Origin: Hallerella sp963660435
GTDB lineage: Bacteria > Fibrobacterota > Fibrobacteria > Fibrobacterales > Fibrobacteraceae
Length of the DNA stretch: 64,000 nt
Reading direction: 5' to 3'
Assembly (NCBI GenBank): GCA_963660435.1
Contig: CAVKYI010000002.1
Span: 62,001-126,000 of the forward strand
Under the pieces are notes generated by a model. It saw only the letters and a list, made by a program, of their open reading frames with translations, was not told the origin of the DNA and did not search any database. Positions 25,418-34,993 of this stretch are shown here, in pieces (the stretch's first letter is position 1; each line of letters begins with the position of its first letter). A program made the translations under genes and the position numbers.

Positions 25418-26560
25418 CTAGAAGACGACGAGATTGTTCTTGTGAATGACCTCTTCCGGCACGTTCCCTCCGAGCTTGGAGCGGACCTGGGAGGTCTTTT
25501 CGTGCAGCACGAGCTTCAGGTTGGCGCTGTCCATCTGGGAAATTCCCCGGGCGACCTTTTCCCCGGATTCCGAAAGGACCTCGATCAGGTCTCCCGCGGA
25601 AAAATGCCTGCGAATCGCGACAACGCCGACGGGAAGCAGGCTCGAATGCTTCTTTCTGAGCGCGAGGACGCAGCCCGCATCGACAACGACACTGCCACTC
25701 GGGGAACTGACGAAGGAAAGCCAACGCTTGCGGCTTCCCAGCTTCTTGCGACTTCCGATAAAGAGAGTCCCGAGCGCATCGCCAAAGACAATTTCGTCGG
25801 GCAGGACCTTCGAACCGTTCGCGAGAAACGCGTTGCACCCGCTCTTCACCACCGCCCGGATAGATTCTACCTTGGAACGCATTCCGCCAGTGCTCACCGC
25901 GGAACCGGATTCCCCGGGCTTTCCCGTGAGAGCCATGATTTCCGGCGTGATTTCGGGAACGAAGCGCAAAAGGCGCGCCTTTGGATTTTTCTTTGGATTG
26001 TCGTTGAAGAGACCGTCCTCGTCCGTGAAGACTAGCAGCAGGTCCGCGTCAAAGAAAAGGGCGACATCGCTCGAAAGCTTGTCGTTGTCGCCTATCGCGT
26101 TCAGCTCCTTGACAGCGAGCGAATCGTTTTCGTTTATCAGGGGAACGATTCCCTTGTCTATCATCGTATGCAGCGTGTTCTGCAGATTCTTGTAGCGCGT
26201 ACGGTCGCGAAAATCGTCCGCGGAAAGCAGGATCTGCCCCACGGGAAGATTCTCGGCGAGGAACTTTTCCCGGTAGGAATGCATCAGGCCGATTTGACCA
26301 ACCGCGGCGCAAGCCTGCTTCTCCGAGAGAACTTTCGGCTTTTCGCGGTATCCGAGAATCGCCATTCCCGTTCCCACGGCACCGCTAGTCACAATGATCA
26401 CTTCCTTGCCGCCTTCCACAAGCCTTGCGACGGAATGCGCAAGCCTTCCGATGTAATCCTCCCGAACTCCGCCCCTTGCGGAATCCACGAGAATTCGCGA
26501 GCCTATCTTGATGACGATGCGTTTCGCTTCGCCCAGGATATTTCTGCGTAAATCGCTCAT
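25418..26560 (-). CDS. proB: Glutamate 5-kinase with PUA domain
   Basis: 380 residues. The amino-acid kinase domain (about 1-265) begins VIKIGSRILVD and carries VTSGAVGTGMAILG and LINENDSLAV; it phosphorylates glutamate, the first step of proline synthesis. The C-terminal PUA domain (about 285-370) is the usual extension in bacterial ProB. ProA is not adjacent. It follows rapA by 21 bases on the same strand and is convergent with the Xer gene. Confidence 0.95.
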   Translation of the reverse strand: MSDLRRNILGEAKRIVIKIGSRILVDSARGGVREDYIGRLAHSVARLVEGGKEVIIVTSGAVGTGMAILGYREKPKVLSEKQACAAVGQIGLMHSYREKFLAENLPVGQILLSADDFRDRTRYKNLQNTLHTMIDKGIVPLINENDSLAVKELNAIGDNDKLSSDVALFFDADLLLVFTDEDGLFNDNPKKNPKARLLRFVPEITPEIMALTGKPGESGSAVSTGGMRSKVESIRAVVKSGCNAFLANGSKVLPDEIVFGDALGTLFIGSRKKLGSRKRWLSFVSSPSGSVVVDAGCVLALRKKHSSLLPVGVVAIRRHFSAGDLIEVLSESGEKVARGISQMDSANLKLVLHEKTSQVRSKLGGNVPEEVIHKNNLVVF

Positions 26561-26581
26561 TTCGTTACCTACAGATTCATT

Positions 26582-29521
26582 TTAGCGGCACACGAGAAGC
26601 CGAATGGAATCCAGTCGGATTTGCGGATTCAAGGCGGCCTTCCGGAAAATTCCGACATTCTTCCGGAGACTGTCCAAAAGCGGACTGTTCTGCGCCTTGC
26701 CGCGGAGAGAAAGCAGGTGGTTCATCCGCTGGTATTCCCGTTCCGCGCGTTCTTCGACCTTCGCCGCGGATTCGGCGGCAAAACGCTCCATCCTTTGCTG
26801 GGCGATTCTCTTGGCGAGCGCGTGTCCCGTACTTGCAAAGTAGCGGAGCTTTTCCGTCACCACGGGAACCTTTTGGGGAACATTCGCGTTCCGCATCTTC
26901 CCGGCATCCATCTTGGCAATCCTGTCGGAGCAGTCGTTTCCATTCGAATCGATCAGCACACGGACTAGTTCCGGTCCCGCAACGTCGGAAAGTCCCCATG
27001 CCGCCGGCACGGAAGGCTCGATGACAAAGTTATACTGCATGATCAGGTCTCTCGATCCGGCATCGTCCCAGATGACGCAAGCGGTAACGCCCGTTCCCGA
27101 AGCGGTCGCGAGATCGAGGACGCCCTGCGCAAGCGGATGTTCGAAGCTCAAGAAAGATATTTCGTCGTGAGACATCGCGACGGTGCGATCGAAAGTCCCC
27201 GTAAGCTCCCCAGCCCCGTCCGCCGCCTTTTCCTCTTCGTCACCCGAAGCGGAAAGCGTCATTGCGAGAGTAGAGCGCGAAGGAAGTCCCGGAATCGCGC
27301 CGGATTCCACCTGGGAACCCGCACGGAAGACAAGACTTGTCGGCACATAGCCATCTTCCACTTCCACGCCCGAAGCGCGAAGCGTATCGATCATCAGGTC
27401 CTTCAGGCGGGTATCCGCATCGATTTTTCGAATTTCGTCCGTAATTTTCCTGGACGCGACCGGGTCGCGCGAATTGAACTCCAAGAGCTTGTCGCGTCCC
27501 TTCTCGATATTTTTTCGAAGCGATTCGCTAGCCTTCTGTACCAGGGGAATCGTCTTCTCCATGAATTCCGAAAGTTTGTTCTCCGGATCCAATATCGCCG
27601 AAATGAGCGTTTCCGTATATTTCAGGAACAGTTCGCCTCCGCTCATGAGAGGCGCGCCGAAAGCGCCAAGTCCTTCGTGATACCAGTGGAAAATCACTTC
27701 CTGGGCGCTTCCCTTGACATAGGGAACGTGTATCCGAATCGTCTTCGTCTGGCCGATTCTGTCCAGGCGTCCGATGCGCTGTTCCACGAGTGCCGCGTCA
27801 ATAGGCAAGTCAAAAAGGACAAGATTGTGGCTGAACTGGAAATTTCTCCCTTCCGACCCGACTTCCGAAGAGATCATCAGCATCGGGCCTCGCTCGTCGG
27901 CAAAGCTTGCCGCGGCACGGTCCCGCGCAAGAATTGACATGTTCTCGGTAAATGTCACGAGACTGTTCGCTCCGAGCTTTTCGAGAAGAACCGAAGAAAG
28001 CGCGTTCACCACGTTGGCATGTTCGCAAATCAGGAGAATCTTTTCTCCGGGATTCTTCTTCAGGAAATCGAGAAGCCAGGGTATCCTCTCGTCGTCCGCC
28101 CAGGTCGTCCTGTACTTTGTATATAAAAGCCCATCGACCATGATCTCGCACGAATGATCCGGATCGGCGTCGCTCGCCTTCTGCACCAGCGATCGGTATT
28201 TCGGATTCGGTTTAAGCTCGACGGCAAGGAGCTCGCGTTTCGGAAAGCCTCCCACGCTGCGCCTCGTGTTCCGGAAAACGACAGCTCCCGTACCCAGAGC
28301 ATCGACTATCCGGCGAATCCATTCTCCGGCGGTCATCTCCCGCGAATTTTCCCGGGAAAGCCATTCCCGAATCACGGAATTTTTCGGAAGCGCTCCGGAA
28401 AGAGCATCCCACGAAATCGGCTCGTCGGAATCTATCGGAAGCCTGGACAGATCCCTGGCGATTTTCCGATAGGACTCTTCGTCATTCAGAAATTCCCGGT
28501 AATCGACAAAGCGCGTCGGGTCGAGCATCCGAAGCCGGTTGAAATGGGATTCGGGCTGCAGCTGGAGAGGCGTTCCCGTCAAGAGAAGAATTCCCTTGGT
28601 TCGCGTCGTGATGGAATTCACGAGCAGATATTCCTTGCTCGTAAAATCGTCTTCGCAAACCAGGTGATGCGCTTCATCGACAATCGTCAAGTCCCACGTA
28701 GCCTGCAAGAAAGCCTGCATGAGCGCAGGTTGGCTCATCACGAATTCTACCGTGCAGATGACGTCGTTCACCTGACAGAACGGATTCTCCGTTTCGCCGT
28801 TCCCGCTTTCGAGAAATCCTCGCATGTATCCTTCATCGACAAGCGTGAAGACGTGGTTGAAACGCCGCATCATCTCGGTCATCCACTGGTGCTTAAGGGA
28901 TTCCGGAACGAAAATCAGCGTTCTCGCGATGCGACCCGTACTGTGAAGCGAGTGCCAGATCATTCCCGCTTCGATAGTCTTTCCGAGGCCAACCTCGTCC
29001 GAAAGCATCAGGCGCGGAAGCTCGCTCGAACTGCATGCCCGCTTGCAAAGGTAATACTGGTGCGGAATCAGGTTTACGCGGGGACCTATCATGCCGCGGA
29101 CAATCGAACGCTGCCACTCGCAAGAAAGTTCATTCGCCCTTTCTCTCCGTACAAACTCCCTGTTGTCCGCGCACTCGCCACGGATCAGCCGGGAAAAGAT
29201 GTCGGAAGCCCTCGGAGACGCCTTGGGGACTAGATCGGATTCCTTCATTTCGCGTCCACCGCGGCCCAGATAGACCGCAAGGGAATTTTCCATCCGGATA
29301 TTTTCAACCGTGAAAGAAACGCCCTTTTCGCTTTTCGCGTTTTCGCCGACAGCGAGAAGATAGCGCTTGACCGGGGCAGAAACCGTCCGATAGATTCGGG
29401 TCTGCTTCACCGCCGGGAACTCGATCGTCACATTCTTGAATTCGACATTTTGAACTCTGCCGACACCGAGTTCAGGTTCCTGTTCGCTGATATAGCGTTG
29501 GCCGATTTGAAATGTACTCAT
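26582..29521 (-). CDS. rapA: RNA polymerase-associated ATPase RapA (SNF2 family)
   Basis: 979 residues, close to the 968 of Escherichia coli RapA and alike throughout. The N-terminal Tudor-like part (FQIGQRYISEQEPELGVG) is followed by the SNF2 motor: LSDEVGLGKTIEAGMI (Walker A), VDEAHHL (DEAH box), LLLTGTPLQL, EGRNFQFSHNLVLFDLP and QRIGRLDRIGQ. The C-terminal RapA domain ends in IRLDSIRLLVCR. RapA binds RNA polymerase and recycles or rescues it. ATG 29521 gives the expected N-terminus and follows TAACTT by seven bases. A full RapA outside the Gammaproteobacteria is noteworthy. Confidence 0.94.
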   Translation of the reverse strand: MSTFQIGQRYISEQEPELGVGRVQNVEFKNVTIEFPAVKQTRIYRTVSAPVKRYLLAVGENAKSEKGVSFTVENIRMENSLAVYLGRGGREMKESDLVPKASPRASDIFSRLIRGECADNREFVRRERANELSCEWQRSIVRGMIGPRVNLIPHQYYLCKRACSSSELPRLMLSDEVGLGKTIEAGMIWHSLHSTGRIARTLIFVPESLKHQWMTEMMRRFNHVFTLVDEGYMRGFLESGNGETENPFCQVNDVICTVEFVMSQPALMQAFLQATWDLTIVDEAHHLVCEDDFTSKEYLLVNSITTRTKGILLLTGTPLQLQPESHFNRLRMLDPTRFVDYREFLNDEESYRKIARDLSRLPIDSDEPISWDALSGALPKNSVIREWLSRENSREMTAGEWIRRIVDALGTGAVVFRNTRRSVGGFPKRELLAVELKPNPKYRSLVQKASDADPDHSCEIMVDGLLYTKYRTTWADDERIPWLLDFLKKNPGEKILLICEHANVVNALSSVLLEKLGANSLVTFTENMSILARDRAAASFADERGPMLMISSEVGSEGRNFQFSHNLVLFDLPIDAALVEQRIGRLDRIGQTKTIRIHVPYVKGSAQEVIFHWYHEGLGAFGAPLMSGGELFLKYTETLISAILDPENKLSEFMEKTIPLVQKASESLRKNIEKGRDKLLEFNSRDPVASRKITDEIRKIDADTRLKDLMIDTLRASGVEVEDGYVPTSLVFRAGSQVESGAIPGLPSRSTLAMTLSASGDEEEKAADGAGELTGTFDRTVAMSHDEISFLSFEHPLAQGVLDLATASGTGVTACVIWDDAGSRDLIMQYNFVIEPSVPAAWGLSDVAGPELVRVLIDSNGNDCSDRIAKMDAGKMRNANVPQKVPVVTEKLRYFASTGHALAKRIAQQRMERFAAESAAKVEERAEREYQRMNHLLSLRGKAQNSPLLDSLRKNVGIFRKAALNPQIRLDSIRLLVCR

Positions 29522-29526
29522 AGCGC

Positions 29527-29551
29527 ACAAGTTAGCTTTTTTGTAAATTTG
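29527..29551. promoter_or_regulatory. Overlapping divergent promoters of rapA and the GYF-RDD gene
   Basis: Only 40 bases separate the two start codons. Minus strand: TAACTTGT (29527-29534), hexamer seven bases from ATG 29521. Plus strand: TAAATTTG (29544-29551), 10 bases from ATG 29562. The -35 region of each must lie inside the other gene or promoter. Confidence 0.45.
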
Positions 29552-29561
29552 AAAGCGACTT

Positions 29562-30362
29562 ATGAACTGGTTTTACATCGACGAAAGCATCCAAGAAGGC
29601 GACCGCAGACAAGGTCCTCTCGACCTCGAAGACTTGCAAGCCTTGAAACGGGATGGGAAAATAGACGATTCGACACTCGTCTGGCACAAAGGCCTGTCCG
29701 GCTGGATTTCTTACGGGAAAGCGGCGGAAGACATTTCAAGGGAATCTAGCGCCGAAACAGAACGTCAACTGAAAGAAGCCGTCGAAGCGATTCTCGGGGA
29801 ACGCATCGAGAGACAGGCTACAAAATCCTACGCGGGCTTCTTCATCCGCGGAGCGGCGCTTATCCTCGACAACTTCATCATCTCCCTTCTGTGGGAAATC
29901 GGCGCGAACATTCTCGACAAGCTTTCGCTCATCCATCTAGAAAGCATCACGACCGCATTCGGAACGCTCGCCGAGAAATATTCCGCCAACCCGCTGTCGT
30001 TAAGCCCGAGCGAAGAGTTCGCGGCAATTCCCGGCATGGCGGAACTTTTCCTTCTCTGGTTCGTCATCCAGACAATTTACTTTGTATGCTTTAACGGATT
30101 TCTCTCCGCGACACCGGGAAAGCTCCTTTTGCGACTCCGGATCGAACGCGCCGACGCAAGCCCACTCAAGCTCTCGGGAGCAATCGTCCGCTACGTTTTC
30201 GGCCTGCTCACCCAGGCGACCCTGATTTTTTACGGCATCGACTATATCATCGCCCTCATCGACCCGCAAAAGCGCGCCCTGCACGACTTTTTGGCAAGGA
30301 CACGCGTCGTCCGCATTCCAAAAAGAACGGCGGGCACCAAGGATTCAGCCACGAAGGATTAA
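29562..30362 (+). CDS. GYF_2-RDD domain membrane protein
   Basis: 266 residues. Residues 1-60 form a GYF_2 domain (MNWFYIDESIQEGDRRQGPL, later LVWHKGLSGW), a small fold that binds proline-rich peptides in eukaryotes and is frequent at the N-terminus of bacterial membrane proteins. An RDD domain follows with three to four helices (FFIRGAALILDNFIISLLWE, IPGMAELFLLWFVIQTIYFV) and the paired arginines and aspartates of the family (LRLRIERAD, DYIIALIDPQKRALHDFLA). RDD proteins are thought to transport ions or solutes; the role here is unknown. murA follows after six bases. Confidence 0.83.
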   Translation: MNWFYIDESIQEGDRRQGPLDLEDLQALKRDGKIDDSTLVWHKGLSGWISYGKAAEDISRESSAETERQLKEAVEAILGERIERQATKSYAGFFIRGAALILDNFIISLLWEIGANILDKLSLIHLESITTAFGTLAEKYSANPLSLSPSEEFAAIPGMAELFLLWFVIQTIYFVCFNGFLSATPGKLLLRLRIERADASPLKLSGAIVRYVFGLLTQATLIFYGIDYIIALIDPQKRALHDFLARTRVVRIPKRTAGTKDSATKD

Positions 30363-30368
30363 TTCCGC

Positions 30369-31637
30369 ATGGACTACTTTTCTATTTCCCAGCTTGCAAG
30401 GCCCCTTTCCGGAGAAGTCGAAATTTCCGGAGCGAAAAACGCCGTTCTCGCGACGATGACCGCGGCGATGCTCGCCGAAGGGACTACGACAATCACGGGC
30501 GTTCCCTACCTGCGCGACACCAAGACCATGTCGAACGTTCTCCGCGTTATCGGATGCCGCATCAACGGAGGCGCGCACGAGTTCAAGATCGACACCTGCG
30601 GAGCGAACCATCTCGAAGCCCCATACGAGCTAGTCAGCACCATGCGCGCGAGCTTCTACGTTCTCGGGCCTCTTGTCGCAAGATTCGGACGCTGCAGAGT
30701 CTCCCTTCCCGGCGGATGCGCGTGGGGACCGCGCCCGGTTGACCTGCATCTCAAAGGCCTCGAAGCCCTCGGCGCAAAAATCGAGGTGACACACGGATAT
30801 GTCGAGGCGACATCGGACGGACCGCTTCCCGGCGGAAATTTCCGATTCCCGATATCTTCCGTCGGCGCGACCGTAAACGTCCTGATGGCGGCAACGCTCG
30901 CAAGAGGGACAAGCGTCCTGGAAAACGCATCCATCGAACCGGAAATCGATTCCCTGATAGACCTGCTCCGCGACATGGGAGCAAGCATCGAAGGGCGCGG
31001 AACAAGATCTCTCGTCATCCATGGCGTCGAGAAAATGCATCCGGGAAAAAGCAAGACGATTCCCGACCGAATCGAAGCGGGCTCCTTTCTGTGCGGAGCC
31101 GTCATCACCCGCGGAAAGGTCAAGGCGACGAACTGCAATCCAAAGCACATCAAGTCCCTGCTCGACATTTTCGAAGAAATGGGCTGCATCGTCCACACGG
31201 GAGAAGACTGGGCGGAAGTCGATGCCTCGTCAAGGGATCTTAGGCCCGTCCACGTCGAAACGGCACCCTACCCGGGATTTCCCACCGACCTGCAGGCCCC
31301 GCTGATGGCCGTTCTTTCGACCGTTCCCGGCGAAAGCAAGATCCGGGACACCGTGTACCTCGACCGTTTCAAGCATGTCGCGGAGCTTGACCGCCTCGGA
31401 GCGAACATTTCGCTCGAAGGCAACACGGCGACCATCAAGGGCACAGAAAAGCTCCAGGGTGCACCGGTCATGGCCTCCGACCTGCGCGCGGCAGCGGCAC
31501 TCGTCCTGGCGGGACTCGTCGCCGAAGGCGAAACGCGCGTCAGCCGCATCTACCATCTCGACCGCGGCTACGAAAACTTCGAAGCGAAAATGGAAAGGCT
31601 CGGCGCAAGGATCCTGCGCCAAAACGACCAGACATAA
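30369..31637 (+). CDS. murA: UDP-N-acetylglucosamine 1-carboxyvinyltransferase
   Basis: 422 residues. MurA adds enolpyruvate to UDP-GlcNAc, the first committed step of peptidoglycan synthesis. The substrate-binding Lys23-Asn24 in SGAKNAV and the catalytic Cys117 in LPGGCAWGPRPVDLH are present. Cysteine at that position predicts sensitivity to fosfomycin; species with aspartate there are resistant. It lies six bases after the GYF-RDD gene and is followed by a strong terminator. Confidence 0.96.
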   Translation: MDYFSISQLARPLSGEVEISGAKNAVLATMTAAMLAEGTTTITGVPYLRDTKTMSNVLRVIGCRINGGAHEFKIDTCGANHLEAPYELVSTMRASFYVLGPLVARFGRCRVSLPGGCAWGPRPVDLHLKGLEALGAKIEVTHGYVEATSDGPLPGGNFRFPISSVGATVNVLMAATLARGTSVLENASIEPEIDSLIDLLRDMGASIEGRGTRSLVIHGVEKMHPGKSKTIPDRIEAGSFLCGAVITRGKVKATNCNPKHIKSLLDIFEEMGCIVHTGEDWAEVDASSRDLRPVHVETAPYPGFPTDLQAPLMAVLSTVPGESKIRDTVYLDRFKHVAELDRLGANISLEGNTATIKGTEKLQGAPVMASDLRAAAALVLAGLVAEGETRVSRIYHLDRGYENFEAKMERLGARILRQNDQT

Positions 31638-31725
31638 GTTCGCCCGCATTCCCCGAAAAGAAAGTTCCCGCTTAGGACATTGCACCGGGCGAATCGTTCT
31701 AAATCCGAAAAATCTATCGAAAATC

Positions 31726-31755
31726 AAAAAGTCCCGGCTTTCGCCGGGACTTTTT
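31726..31755. terminator. Bidirectional rho-independent terminator
   Basis: GTCCCGGC (31731-31738), loop TTTC, GCCGGGAC (31743-31750), flanked by five A and five T. It lies between convergent murA and the GH51-type gene and can end both transcripts. Confidence 0.92.
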
Positions 31756-31782
31756 CGAATCTAGAATCCAAGGGATTAGAAA

Positions 31783-34700
31783 CTATTCCATCGTAATGAG
31801 CATGAGGTTGTGCTTTCCGACCTTCACCGGCTTCGACAGGTCAACCGTCTTCGCCTTCTTCGACGGATCGTTCGCCCAGCCTTCCTTCAGCGTTTCCGTC
31901 GATTTGTCGAGGACCTGGACCTTCGCCTTGCCCTTGAACCCCGGAATGTCGATTTTCATTTCGAAGTCGCTGTAGGGGCTCTTGTTCACGACGAGGAGAG
32001 ACTTCTTCTTGCCGTTCACCGTATAGTATGTGGTGAGGAGAGCTTCTTCGTCACCCGAAATGGTCGTCTTGTAGAGCGTTCCGCGGAGAGCGTCGGAAGC
32101 CATCTGGAAAGCCCAGTAGCTCGGACGCGGGCAGTTCATGCATTCTTCGCCGGAACGGGTCAGGTAGCCATAGTCGCCGCCTTCCGGAGTCATGTCGTTG
32201 TGAACATCCCAGTATTGCGCGTTATCGACGTTTTCCGTAGCGAGCATACCGAGGTAGTCGGCGACAAAGAGACCGTTTTCGACCGCGATAGTCTGCGGAC
32301 CCGGGTTGAAATCGACGGAGTTCCATTCGGTGAGCCAGAGCTCGATCTTGTCCTTCTTGTTGAAGGTCTTCGTCCACTTGTTCACCGTCTTGTGAAGACG
32401 TTCGTAGATCTTCGGGAGGGTCTGCGGCGAAGAGAGCATCGCGAAGTCGTTTTCTTCGCCGTAATGCTGCGGGTAATGGTGGACGATGAGACCGTCCGCG
32501 ATATCGCCCGTTTCCTTCAGGACCTTTTCGTTCCAGTCGCCTTCGAGAACGCCCAGGACCGCGACCTTGATCGTCGGATCGACCTTCTTCATGGCTTCGA
32601 TGAACTTGCGGGCGCGCTTGCCGTAGATCTCGCCACCGTCCTTGCCGTACTTTTCGTAATACGGATGCCAGTTACCGTAGATTTCGTTTCCGATTTCCCA
32701 GTACTTGATGCCCGCCTTCTTGACGACATTCGTGTGCTTGACCCACTTCGCGGCTTCTTCCGGAGTTCCCGAACCGAAGTTCACGGTGAACATGGCGTTC
32801 GAGCCGGTCTTCTTCAGCCAGTCGAGGAATTCGTCCGTATCGACCATCCAGTCCTTGTTGTTGAGGATTTCTTCCCAGTGGTCGTCATCGGCGCGAAGTC
32901 CACCCGGATAACGGATGATGCCGTGGTTGATGCGCTTCACGAATTCGGATGTCTGGACCTTGAACTTCTTGTTGTCGAGCATGTCGCCGTCCCAGAGGGC
33001 CACGTTGATGCCGAAGAGTCCGTCCGAAATATGCTGGTTCAGCACGTCGCTTTCGCCCTTGACGACGACCGGAATGACCTTCGGACGTTCCTTCTGCTTG
33101 ACTTCGCGCTGGTTCGTGAGCTTGATGTTGTCGATTTCGAAGTTGCCTTCGGTACCTTCTCCACCCGGCTTGAAGTCGAGGCTTATCACGCCCTTCAGGT
33201 CGAACACGCCGTTTTCCTTGGCGTCGGCCGGCTGGTAGTAGGGGAACTTGCCAAAGTTCTTGAACGGAACGAGCACTGTGGTGCGACCCTTGGGAACGCC
33301 CGTGTTCGCGACGAAGATTTCGTTGCCCGCATCGGAAACCTGCACGGTAATCGACTGCCACGCCTTTTCGGAATAGACATCGAACATGATGCCCCAGTGC
33401 TTTGTCCAGTCGCGATCCGTTGCCGGGCGGTTGTTCTTCTTCATGTCGAGAACGACATCGACCCAGTCCGCCATGAGGAAGTGCTTGATGTTCAGGCTGT
33501 TTCCGTCGAGATGGCTTGTCTTGAAAGGAACTTCGACTTCGACCACGGACTTCGGTCCCTTGGACGGTTCCCACTTGTCCTTCGAGAACTTGCTTTCGAA
33601 ATCGGAAATCACGAGATCCGGAGCGTTCGACTTGAAGTTGTTCCACTTGAGATCCGGATCCACCCAGTCGATATTCTCCGTAAACGTAATCTGATCGACA
33701 AAGATTGTCACGGGAGCGGGCTTGCCCGGTTCGCCCTGGTTCTCGCCCTTGCCGACCGAGAAGCGGATTTCCTGGATCTTGTCCCACTGAACATCCTTCG
33801 CGACTTCCGCCTGCTTGTTCGCATCCCAGGCCTTGCCCTTGTCGAAGAACTTCTTCAGAGGAATCTTGGCGAGCTTCCATTCGGTATTCGAAATCTTTCC
33901 GCCTTCGATCCAGTCGCCGAGACTGAGCTTGGTCTGGCTCTTGATGTCGTTACCCTGGTTGTCGAGGATGCCGACATAGATCTTTTCGCCGCCGAGCTTT
34001 CCCTTGATCCAAAAGTAGAGACCGCCCTTGTCGCGGAACTTCTTCAAGTCGATGTAATTGCCCTCGCCAAGCGAATAGGTGACGCCCGACCAGTCGTTGT
34101 TGTCGATGTACATCGCGAGAACGCCCGGGTTTCCGGCAGTCCTGGATTCTGCTTCGCGCTGTGCGGTAAGTCCGCCATAGACATAGGAGAATCCGCGGAT
34201 CTGGTTCTCGTAGAACGTCTTGTAAGTCTTCGCCTTGCCGTCGAGCTTTTCCGGATTCTTCGGACCGTCGATAATATCGTTGTTTTCGTCCCAATAGACG
34301 ATCTTTGGCTTGGGCTTCGCCTTCTTGTTGCCTTTGACGATTTCGATGTTGTCGATAAGGACTTCAAAGCTCGAATTCGTCCCCTTGTCAATCGAGAAGC
34401 GAATTTCCGCAATCTTGTCCCAGTCGATACGGGCGGGGAATTCGGACTTGCGGGTGTTGTCCCAGTAGAGACCGCGATCCGGGAAATCGACGAGCGGGAT
34501 GGAAACCTTCTTCCAGTCCTTCGTCACGGCGCCGCCTTCGATATACTTCGCCATCGGAACCGTCACCTGGGTCTTCTTCCCATCGGAAACTTCTTCGTCG
34601 AGAAGCCCGACCTTCATCTGTTCGCCACCGTTCTTGCCCTTGATCATGAATTCGAGCTTCGAATCGAGCATATACTTGGTCAAGTCGAAAACTTCGTTGT

Positions 34701-34956
34701 AGAGGCAGATGGAAGCGCCGGAGTAGTCCGTCGGGTCGAGCTTGATGTCTAGCGCGGACTTGGACTTGTAGCCGCCTTCCTTGGTGATGGTGACCGTTCC
34801 GCCCTTTCCGCCGTAGGTATAGTCGAAACCGCCCTGGCGATACTGGTCGTCGAACATCTTGTAAACGACGATGCGCGGTGGGCGCTGTGCCATCGCAGCG
34901 GTCGTCGCAAGCCCGAGAAAGAGCAAGGACGCCGTCTTCAGAAATTGATGTTTCAT
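31783..34956 (-). CDS. Secreted multidomain GH51-type glycosidase with CBM11-like modules
   Basis: 1057 residues, about 118 kDa. A signal peptide (MKHQFLKTASLLFLGLATTA) precedes three beta-sandwich modules at about 26-215, 240-440 and 450-625; the first two repeat the pattern WDKIAEIRFSIDKG / WDKIQEIRFSVGKG and look like CBM11-type carbohydrate binders. The catalytic part (about 635-1057) has the clan-A glycosidase acid/base in WEIGNEIYGNWH (about Glu758) and nucleophile in LWLTEWNS (about Glu877). Size and layout resemble endoglucanase F (Cel51A) of Fibrobacter succinogenes, so cellulose or a beta-glucan is the likeliest substrate, with arabinoxylan as the alternative. AAG is used for nearly all lysines, unlike most neighbours, which suggests high expression. 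Confidence 0.85.
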   Translation of the reverse strand: MKHQFLKTASLLFLGLATTAAMAQRPPRIVVYKMFDDQYRQGGFDYTYGGKGGTVTITKEGGYKSKSALDIKLDPTDYSGASICLYNEVFDLTKYMLDSKLEFMIKGKNGGEQMKVGLLDEEVSDGKKTQVTVPMAKYIEGGAVTKDWKKVSIPLVDFPDRGLYWDNTRKSEFPARIDWDKIAEIRFSIDKGTNSSFEVLIDNIEIVKGNKKAKPKPKIVYWDENNDIIDGPKNPEKLDGKAKTYKTFYENQIRGFSYVYGGLTAQREAESRTAGNPGVLAMYIDNNDWSGVTYSLGEGNYIDLKKFRDKGGLYFWIKGKLGGEKIYVGILDNQGNDIKSQTKLSLGDWIEGGKISNTEWKLAKIPLKKFFDKGKAWDANKQAEVAKDVQWDKIQEIRFSVGKGENQGEPGKPAPVTIFVDQITFTENIDWVDPDLKWNNFKSNAPDLVISDFESKFSKDKWEPSKGPKSVVEVEVPFKTSHLDGNSLNIKHFLMADWVDVVLDMKKNNRPATDRDWTKHWGIMFDVYSEKAWQSITVQVSDAGNEIFVANTGVPKGRTTVLVPFKNFGKFPYYQPADAKENGVFDLKGVISLDFKPGGEGTEGNFEIDNIKLTNQREVKQKERPKVIPVVVKGESDVLNQHISDGLFGINVALWDGDMLDNKKFKVQTSEFVKRINHGIIRYPGGLRADDDHWEEILNNKDWMVDTDEFLDWLKKTGSNAMFTVNFGSGTPEEAAKWVKHTNVVKKAGIKYWEIGNEIYGNWHPYYEKYGKDGGEIYGKRARKFIEAMKKVDPTIKVAVLGVLEGDWNEKVLKETGDIADGLIVHHYPQHYGEENDFAMLSSPQTLPKIYERLHKTVNKWTKTFNKKDKIELWLTEWNSVDFNPGPQTIAVENGLFVADYLGMLATENVDNAQYWDVHNDMTPEGGDYGYLTRSGEECMNCPRPSYWAFQMASDALRGTLYKTTISGDEEALLTTYYTVNGKKKSLLVVNKSPYSDFEMKIDIPGFKGKAKVQVLDKSTETLKEGWANDPSKKAKTVDLSKPVKVGKHNLMLITME

Positions 34957-34993
34957 TCGGTGTTTTCCTTTTTGATGGTGTTTTTTCTAGAAA

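Noticed and set aside
31810..34752. 980-codon open frame on the plus strand, antisense to the glycosidase
   Set aside because: It is a shadow of the strongly biased codon use of the real gene (few stops in the mirrored frame). It has no signal peptide, Shine-Dalgarno or recognisable domain.
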